A stretch of 9,079 nucleotides of DNA from positions 1 to 9,079 of the forward strand of contig JAGHDA010000435.1 of assembly GCA_021160185.1 (NCBI GenBank), given 5' to 3'. The notes under the pieces were generated by a model that was given only the letters and a program-made list of their open reading frames with translations, made no database searches and was not told the DNA's origin. Position numbers and translations under genes: made by a program. Numbering within the stretch: the stretch's first letter is position 1; the number at the start of each line of letters is the position of its first letter. This DNA is from Verrucomicrobiota bacterium. Its GTDB lineage: Bacteria; Verrucomicrobiota; Verrucomicrobiia; Limisphaerales; CAZBKV01. Positions 6,063 through 9,079 of this stretch are shown here, in pieces.

Positions 6063-8633
6063 CTACGAACTCCAGTCCGCAAACAGATCCAACTGCGGCG
6101 AAGGCGGCGCTTCGCGGAGAGCCTCCCGGCTGGGACGGCGGGCGCCGCGGCGCGCGCCGGCCGCAAGATTCAGCTCGGCCTCCTCCAAGTTGGCGAGGAT
6201 CTCCTTGGCCCGCTCGATGACCGGCCGCGGCACTCCGGCCAACCGGGCCACATGAATGCCGTAGCTCTTATCCGCCGCCCCCTCAACAATCTTGTGCAAA
6301 AACACCACCTGATCCTTCCACTCCCGAACCGCCACATTGTAGTTGCGCACCCGCGGGAGGCGGCGCGCCAACTCGGTCAGCTCATGGTAGTGCGTGGCGA
6401 AGAGCGTCTTGGCTCCGACTTGATTGTGCAGATGCTCGACTATGCTCCAGGCCAGGCTCAGGCCGTCGAAGGTGCTGGTGCCCCGGCCCACTTCATCCAG
6501 GATCACCAGGCTCCGGGCCGTGGCGTGGCGGAGGATATTGGCCGTTTCGCTCATCTCGACCATGAACGTGGACTGGCCTCGGGAGAGATCGTCGCTCGCT
6601 CCGATCCGCGTAAACAGACGATCCACCAAATCGATCCGCGCCGATCGAGCCGGCACAAACGAGCCAGCATGAGCCATCAGGGTCAGCAATGCGACTTGCC
6701 GGATATAGGTGCTTTTGCCGGCCATGTTGGGGCCGGTAATCACGGCGATCTGAGTTTCCCGGCCCAGCTCCGCGTCGTTGGGCACAAAGCGCTCTTCGGC
6801 CATGGTCTGTTCCAGGACAGGATGCCGGCCGTCGCGGATTTCCAGCGCTCCTTCGTCGCGGACGACGGGCCGGCAGTAGTCGTAGAGGCGCGCCGTTTCG
6901 GCGAAAGCCGCCAACGCGTCCAGCGCCCCCAAGGCGCGCGCCGCCCGCTGAAGCGCGGGCAATCGGCGAAGGACCTCCTCGCGCAACTCCTTGAGAAGCT
7001 CCTGCTCCAGGCGCGCCGCCCGTTCCTCGGCCCCCAGGATTTTCGCCTCCATCTCCTTCAGCTCGGGCGTCACGTACCGCTCTCCGTTGGCCACGGTTTG
7101 CTTGCGGATGTAATCGGCGGGCGCCTTGGCCAGGTTGGCCTTGGTGATCTCGATGTAGTACCCGAAAACGGCGTTGAAACGGATTTTGAGCGACTGGATG
7201 CCGGTGCGGGCGATTTCTCTTTGCTGGAGTTCGGCGATCCATTTCTTGCCCTCGCGGGAGGCGCGGCGCAGCTCGTCGAGCCGCTCGTCGAATCCGTCCC
7301 GGATGAAGCCGCCCTCCTTGAGCGCGGCCGGCGGCTCCTCCACCACCGCGCGGGCAAGCAGATCGGCCAGCTCGGGGCAAGGCTCGAGCTGAGCCTCCAG
7401 CTCGCGAAGCAGGCTCGGCTCGGACGCTTCGCGCTCTTCGCGGAACAACGCGCCCTCCGGAGCCGAGTCCGCCTCCCGATTGAGCTCCGCGAGCGCGTTG
7501 CGGATTTTAGGAAGCCGCTCGAGCGCAAGCCGCAACGCGGCAAGATCCCGAGGACCGCCCTGACCGGCGCTCAGCCGCCCCAAGGTGCGCTCCATGTCTC
7601 CGGAACGGTCCATGACCCGGCGAAGCTCCTCCAACATGTCCGGCCGGCCAAGGAACGCCTCCACCGCGTCGTGCCGGCGGATGATTTCGGCCGCGTTCCC
7701 TAAAGGGCGGGCGAGCCAATCCCGCATCCGCCGCGCGCCCATCGGAGTGGCCGTGCGGTTCAGCACGCCGAAAAGCGACGCGTTGCGCGGGGCGTCCCGC
7801 CGGAGCGGCTCAAGAACCTCGAGGTTTCGCAACGTCTGGACGTCCGTCGCCAGACAGTCCGAGGCTCGATAAAACCTTGCCTCGGTGATGTGGCTCACAT
7901 CCCGCCGGAGTTGATGGGCCAGGTAGTGAAGCGCCGCGCCGGCCGCGCCGACGGCTGCGGGTCGACCGCGAAGCCCGTATCCGTCCAACGTGCGGACGCC
8001 GAAGCGTTCCATCAAAGCGGGGCCGGCCGTCTCGGGAGCGAAGGCCCAATCCTCATAAGGATTCAGAATCCGAAACTCGGGGCGGAGCAGCTCGATCAGC
8101 TCCTGCTGTTCGCTCGGGCAAACAACTTCCGAAGGCCGCGCGCGCTGGAGCTCTTCCAGCAAATCCTCGGCCTTTTCCGTTTCTGTGACGCGCAGCTCTC
8201 CGGTGGTCAAATCCACAAGCGCCAGGCCGTAGCTCTTTCCCGCGCGGCAAACACAGGCCAGGAAGTTGTTCCGGTCTCCGGCCAGCATGCGCTCGTCGAA
8301 GTGCGCCCCAGGGCTGAGGATTTGGGTAACCTCCCGCCGCACCAACTTGCCGGGGCGGGCCTCCTCAACCTGGTCGCACACAGCCACGCGTCGGCCGGCG
8401 CGGAGAAGCCGCCCGATATATGAAGCGGCCGCGTGGTAAGGAATGCCGCACATCGGGGCCTGGCCGCGGCGAGTGAGGGCCACGTTGAGGATTCTGGCCC
8501 CCTCCACGGCGTCCTCGTAGAACATCTCGTAAAAATCCCCCAGGCGAAACAGCAGCAACGTGTCCGGCGGCAGCCCGCTCTTGATTTTGCGGTACTGCGC
8601 CATCATCGGTGTGAGACGCCCTTCGCGCGCCAT
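6063..8633 (-). CDS. mutS: DNA mismatch repair protein MutS
   Basis: MutS dimers find base mismatches and small loops and, with ATP, recruit MutL. The 856-residue product is full length (E. coli has 853). Domain I starts at LTPMMAQY and has the mismatch-wedging F34-Y35-E36 in GDFYEMF. Connector, lever and clamp domains follow. The ATPase has Walker A GPNMAGKST with K640, and Walker B VILDEVGRGTSTFDG with D713 and E714, then FATHYHEL. These ATPase sites are each offset by 20 residues from E. coli. The C-terminus carries QLDLF at 847-851, a canonical beta-clamp binding peptide, five residues from the end. ATG 8633 is chosen because family similarity begins a few residues after it; an in-frame TTG at 8693 would add 20 residues without similarity. 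No strong ribosome site is seen. It lies between tatC and deoC on the same strand, 84 bases after tatC. Confidence 0.98.
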   Translation of the reverse strand: MAREGRLTPMMAQYRKIKSGLPPDTLLLFRLGDFYEMFYEDAVEGARILNVALTRRGQAPMCGIPYHAAASYIGRLLRAGRRVAVCDQVEEARPGKLVRREVTQILSPGAHFDERMLAGDRNNFLACVCRAGKSYGLALVDLTTGELRVTETEKAEDLLEELQRARPSEVVCPSEQQELIELLRPEFRILNPYEDWAFAPETAGPALMERFGVRTLDGYGLRGRPAAVGAAGAALHYLAHQLRRDVSHITEARFYRASDCLATDVQTLRNLEVLEPLRRDAPRNASLFGVLNRTATPMGARRMRDWLARPLGNAAEIIRRHDAVEAFLGRPDMLEELRRVMDRSGDMERTLGRLSAGQGGPRDLAALRLALERLPKIRNALAELNREADSAPEGALFREEREASEPSLLRELEAQLEPCPELADLLARAVVEEPPAALKEGGFIRDGFDERLDELRRASREGKKWIAELQQREIARTGIQSLKIRFNAVFGYYIEITKANLAKAPADYIRKQTVANGERYVTPELKEMEAKILGAEERAARLEQELLKELREEVLRRLPALQRAARALGALDALAAFAETARLYDYCRPVVRDEGALEIRDGRHPVLEQTMAEERFVPNDAELGRETQIAVITGPNMAGKSTYIRQVALLTLMAHAGSFVPARSARIDLVDRLFTRIGASDDLSRGQSTFMVEMSETANILRHATARSLVILDEVGRGTSTFDGLSLAWSIVEHLHNQVGAKTLFATHYHELTELARRLPRVRNYNVAVREWKDQVVFLHKIVEGAADKSYGIHVARLAGVPRPVIERAKEILANLEEAELNLAAGARRGARRPSREALREAPPSPQLDLFADWSS

Positions 8634-8717
8634 GGGAAACGCTATGTTGCGAAAAGGAAGCGCCGAAGAAAAGTCCTGTTCCGCTCCGTGCAAACCGGCC
8701 GGGCGGCGCTTCGGAGA

Positions 8718-9079
8718 CTAGGAGGCTTCCTGGGCCTCCGTCTGCTTCTTCTCCCGCCAACGCCAGTAGCGGGCGATCCAAATCGTCACTTCAAAAAGAA
8801 TCATCAGGGGCAACGCCATGAGGATTTGGGTCACCACGTCCGGAGGCGTCAGCATAGCGCCCACAACAAGGCAAATCACCACCATGTATTTCCTGGCCGC
8901 CATGAGCTGGGAGTAGTCCAGAATCCCCAGCTTGACCAAGGCGAGGAGGACCACCGGCATCTCGAAGCCGAGCCCCATAGCGAGCATGAACATCACCACC
9001 AGGGTGAAGTACGACTCGGCCATCCAGTTCTGCACCGAGACCCCCAGCCACAAGGCGTAGGCCTCGGCCGCCCGCAAGG
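8718..9079 (-). CDS. tatC: Sec-independent translocase subunit TatC, C-terminal part
   Basis: TatC is the membrane core of the twin-arginine translocase; it binds signal peptides and exports folded proteins. Only the last ~119-120 residues are in the window; the N-terminal half and the start lie beyond the right edge. Three hydrophobic helices are visible: YFTLVVMFMLAMGLGF running into EMPVVLLALV (the family's conserved glutamate in the fourth helix), MVVICLVVGAML, then VTQILMALPLMILFEVTIWI. The loop between the last two holds LTPPD, a TatC signature. The protein ends in a charged cytoplasmic tail (WRWREKKQTEAQEAS) and TAG. Tat systems usually include tatA/tatB, which are not visible here. 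It is upstream of mutS on the same strand, so the two may share a transcript. Confidence 0.94.
   Translation of the reverse strand, partial: LRAAEAYALWLGVSVQNWMAESYFTLVVMFMLAMGLGFEMPVVLLALVKLGILDYSQLMAARKYMVVICLVVGAMLTPPDVVTQILMALPLMILFEVTIWIARYWRWREKKQTEAQEAS

Noticed and set aside
5996..6166. Extended DeoC start that would overlap the mutS 3' end
   Set aside because: The added 57 residues are basic with no family similarity; the DeoC family N-terminus begins at the ATG at 5995.
5985..7703. A 572-codon plus-strand open frame opposite mutS, plus similar frames at 20-838, 1004-2023 and 7890-8423
   Set aside because: All are antisense shadows of mutS or glgB, with low-complexity, Arg/Pro/His-rich content and no family features.
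8634..8693. TTG start adding 20 residues to MutS
   Set aside because: MutS similarity starts just after ATG 8633, and neither start has a good ribosome site, so the ATG is favoured.

Overview
The window is a GC-rich, gene-dense stretch of a bacterial chromosome. It holds six protein-coding genes, and no gene-free gap exceeds about 140 bases. I see no tRNA, rRNA, CRISPR array, insertion sequence or attachment site. GC content is high throughout (by eye about 60-65%) and codon use looks uniform, so nothing suggests recent transfer. TatC, MutS with a C-terminal clamp-binding peptide, the Fe-S enzyme NadA, a GlgB with the full N-terminal module and a large predicted secreted glycosidase-like protein fit a free-living bacterium. 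The weak Shine-Dalgarno signals and the secreted protein would suit a lineage such as the Planctomycetes/Verrucomicrobia group or Acidobacteria, but no marker here fixes the phylum and I do not assign one.

Layout. Bases 1-1894, minus strand: glgB (glycogen branching enzyme), cut by the left window edge so that the last ~100 residues are missing. Bases 1895-2030: divergent intergenic region with a plausible sigma70-type promoter for the rightward gene and a near-perfect 18-bp dyad close to the glgB start. Bases 2031-4193, plus strand: a 720-residue predicted secreted protein of unrecognised family with a glycosidase-like layout. Bases 4194-4250: short intergenic region with a good promoter whose -10 lies only 6 bases before the next ATG. 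Bases 4251-5273, plus strand: nadA (quinolinate synthase). Then on the minus strand, read right to left: tatC (right edge, C-terminal part only), mutS and deoC, with gaps of 84 and 67 bases, probably one transcription unit. deoC runs tail-to-tail into nadA and the two reading frames overlap by 154 bases.

The genes are mostly housekeeping: glycogen synthesis, NAD synthesis, deoxynucleoside catabolism, mismatch repair and Tat export. They do not form a single pathway. The most open question is the function of the secreted protein at 2031-4193. The most unusual structural points are the deoC/nadA overlap, which gives DeoC a long basic tail, and the recurrent lack of ribosome binding sites, with -10-like hexamers almost touching two start codons. 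I found no convincing undescribed multi-gene system.
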